The notes under the pieces: generated by a model | Database searches by the model: none | Told to the model about the DNA's origin: nothing | The model's input: the letters and a program-made list of their open reading frames with translations, nothing else | Part shown: positions 62,242-64,000 of the stretch, piece after piece | Numbering within the stretch: position 1 is the first letter of the stretch | Layout of the letters: each line of letters begins with the position of its first letter | Source of the DNA: Sipunculus nudus | Taxonomy: Eukaryota > Annelida > Sipuncula > Golfingiida > Sipunculidae | Length of the DNA: 64,000 nt | NCBI GenBank assembly: GCA_026874595.1 | Contig: CM049313.1 | Coordinates: 57,929,159-57,993,158, forward strand | Direction of reading: 5' to 3' | Translations under genes and position numbers: made by a program

Positions 62242-64000
62242 CTCTAGGACATGTGGAAGATAAGAGGAACAATAGACACACTGAAAGCCATGTGCAAGAT
62301 AAGATGAAAAATAGACAGACTGAAGGCCATGTACAAGATAAGAGGAACAATAGACAGACTGAAGGCCATGTGCAAGGTAAGAGGAACAATAGACATACTG
62401 AAGGCCATGTGCAAGGTAAGAGGAACAATAGAGAGACTGAAGGCCATGTGCAAGGTAAGAGGAACAATAGACAGACTGAAGGCCATCTGGAAGATAAGAG
62501 GAACAATAGACAGACTGAAAGCCATGTGCAAGATAAGAGGAACATTAGACAGACTGAAAGCCATGTGCAAGATAGGAGAAAAAATAGACATACAGAAGGC
62601 CACGTGCAAGAAAAGAGGAACAATAGACAGACTGAAGGCCATGTGCAAGATAGGAGGAATAATAGACAGACTGAAGGCCATGTGCAAGATAAGATGAACA
62701 ATAGACAGATTGAAAGTCATGTGCAAGATAAGAGAAACAATAGACAGACTGAAGGACATGTGCAAGGTAAGAGGAACAATAGACATACTGAAGGCCATGT
62801 TAAAGATAAGAGGAACAATAGACAGACTGACCTCCATGTGCAAGATAAGAGGAACAATAGACAGACTGACTTCCATGTGGAAGATATAAGGACCAATAGA
62901 CAGACTGAAAGCCATGTGCAAGATAAGAGGAACAATAGCCATACTGAAGGCCATGTGGAAGATAAGAGGAACAATAGACATACTGTAGGACATGTGGAAG
63001 ATATTAGGAACAATAGACAGACTGAAAGCCATGTGCAAGATAAGATGAACAATAGACAGACTGAAGGCCATGTGGAAGATAAGAGGAACAATAGACATAC
63101 TGTAGGACATGTGGAAGATAAGAGGAACAATAGACACACTGGCTTCCATATGCAAGATAAGAGGAACAATAGACTGACTGAAAGCCATGTGGAAGATAAG
63201 AGGAACAATAGCCATACTGAAGGCCATGTGGAAGATAAGAGGAACAATAGACATACTGTAGGACATGTGGAAGATAAGAGGAACAATAGACACACTGAAA
63301 GCCATGTGCAAGATAAGATGAAAAATAGACAGACTGAAGGCCATGTACAAGATAAGAGGAACAATAGACAGACTGAAGGCCATGTGCAAGGTAAGAGGAA
63401 CAATAGACATACTGAAGGCCATGTGCAAGGTAGGAGGAACAATAGACAGACTGACTTCCATGTGGAAGATATAAGGAACAATAGACAGACTGAAAGCCAT
63501 GTGCAAGATAAGAGGAACAATAGCCATACTGAAGGCCATGTGGAAGATAAGAGGAACAATAGACATACTGTAGGACATGTGGAAGATAAGAGGAATAATA
63601 GACATACTGTAGGACATGTGGAAGATATTAGGAACAATAGACAGACTGAAAGCCATGTGCAAGATAAGATGAACAATAGACAGACTGAAGGCCATGTACA
63701 AGATAATAGGAACAATAGACATACTGTAGGACATGTGGAAGATAAGAGGAACAATAGACACACTGGCTTCCATATGCAAGATAAGAGGAACAATAGACTG
63801 ACTGAAAGCCATGTGGAAGATAAGAGGAACAATAGCCATACTGAAGGCCATGTGGAAGATAAGAGGAACAATAGACATACTGTAGGACATGTGGAAGATA
63901 AGAGGAACAATAGACACACTGAAAGCCATGTGCAAGATAAGATGAAAAATAGACAGACTGAAGGCCATGTACAAGATAAGAGGAACAATAGACAGACTGA
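62242..64000 (+). repeat. 4875-bp higher-order block, copy C, cut by the window end
   Basis: Starts with the CTCTAGG marker at 62,242 and follows copy B variant by variant for all 1.76 kb visible, with very few differences. The array continues beyond the window. Confidence 0.84.

Larger units (their letters stand above)
35780..64000 (+). repeat. homogeneous core of a 39-bp satellite array, open at the right
   Basis: About 720 head-to-tail monomers of 39 bp continue to the last base. One part of the unit reads AGATAAGAGGAACAATAG. The other contains GACAGACTG, then GAAGGCC and CATGTG. The consensus holds 17 A, 11 G, 6 C and 5 T, that is 72% purine, 44% GC and no CpG. About ten monomer variants recur in fixed order (for example with CATACTGTAGGAC, CACACTGGCTTCC, CTGACTGAAAGCC, or AGATGAACAATAG). 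On the + strand the unit is open in two frames (KIRGTIDRLKAMC and DKRNNRQTEGHVQ) and on the minus strand in all three (HMAFSLSIVPLIL, TWPSVCLLFLLSC, AHGLQSVYCSSYL). Very long frames follow without any need for selection; I do not call them genes. I do not recognise the family by name. Confidence 0.95.

Noticed and set aside
35780-64000. Regular spacing of a constant ~18-bp part and a more variable ~21-bp part suggested a CRISPR-like array
   Set aside because: The variable parts are a small set of related variants reused in fixed order, not unique spacers. No cas gene is present, and the context is eukaryotic.
35780-64000. Possible centromeric CENP-B box or telomeric repeat in the array
   Set aside because: The unit has no CpG and no match to the CENP-B box pattern, and no TTAGGG-type repeat is seen. 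A centromeric or subtelomeric role cannot be judged from sequence alone.

Overview
This window looks like non-coding eukaryotic DNA, most likely from a bivalve or another mollusc. The reasons are a very AT-rich, intron-less-looking background, many long (TA)n tracts, three tRNA-derived SINE-like elements, a probable solo LTR, a decayed PIF/Harbinger transposase fragment, and a repeat insertion of the 'gacggacgg...ccctataggg' type that I associate with bivalve genomes. The phylum is an inference. I found no intact protein-coding gene and no bacterial or viral gene.

Positions 1-33,700 are a gene-poor interval. It holds simple repeats, the mobile-element relics above, a diverged repeat present twice (about 5.4 and 27.3 kb), two minisatellites (105 bp at 8.74 kb; 32 bp and G-rich at 29.8 kb), an 88-bp perfect palindrome (20,964-21,051), and islands of less AT-rich, complex sequence that could be cis-regulatory. 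Two places resemble core promoters: 20,396-20,488 (octamer plus TATA) and 12,922-13,052 (TATA followed by a consensus splice donor).

Positions 33,740-64,000 are dominated by one satellite family with a 39-bp monomer, which runs off the right end of the window. The left edge (33,740-35,780) is degenerate and interrupted by an ~0.8-kb dispersed element. The core (35,780-64,000, about 720 monomers) is highly homogeneous and organised in nested higher-order repeats of 2574, 2883, 1326, 4875, 2221, 1831 and again 4875 bp. These can be traced through private marker mutations. Because 39 is a multiple of 3 and the consensus is stop-free in five of six frames, the array contains very long open frames on both strands (up to 3777 codons). 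The minus-strand ones pass through frameshifts into a different repeat frame without closing, which argues strongly that they are by-products and not genes.

The most interesting object is therefore the satellite: a 39-bp monomer with no CpG, 72% purine on the + strand, a GATA-type motif and a SOX-type motif in nearly every unit, an old CpG-containing edge, and a clear history of recent block duplications.
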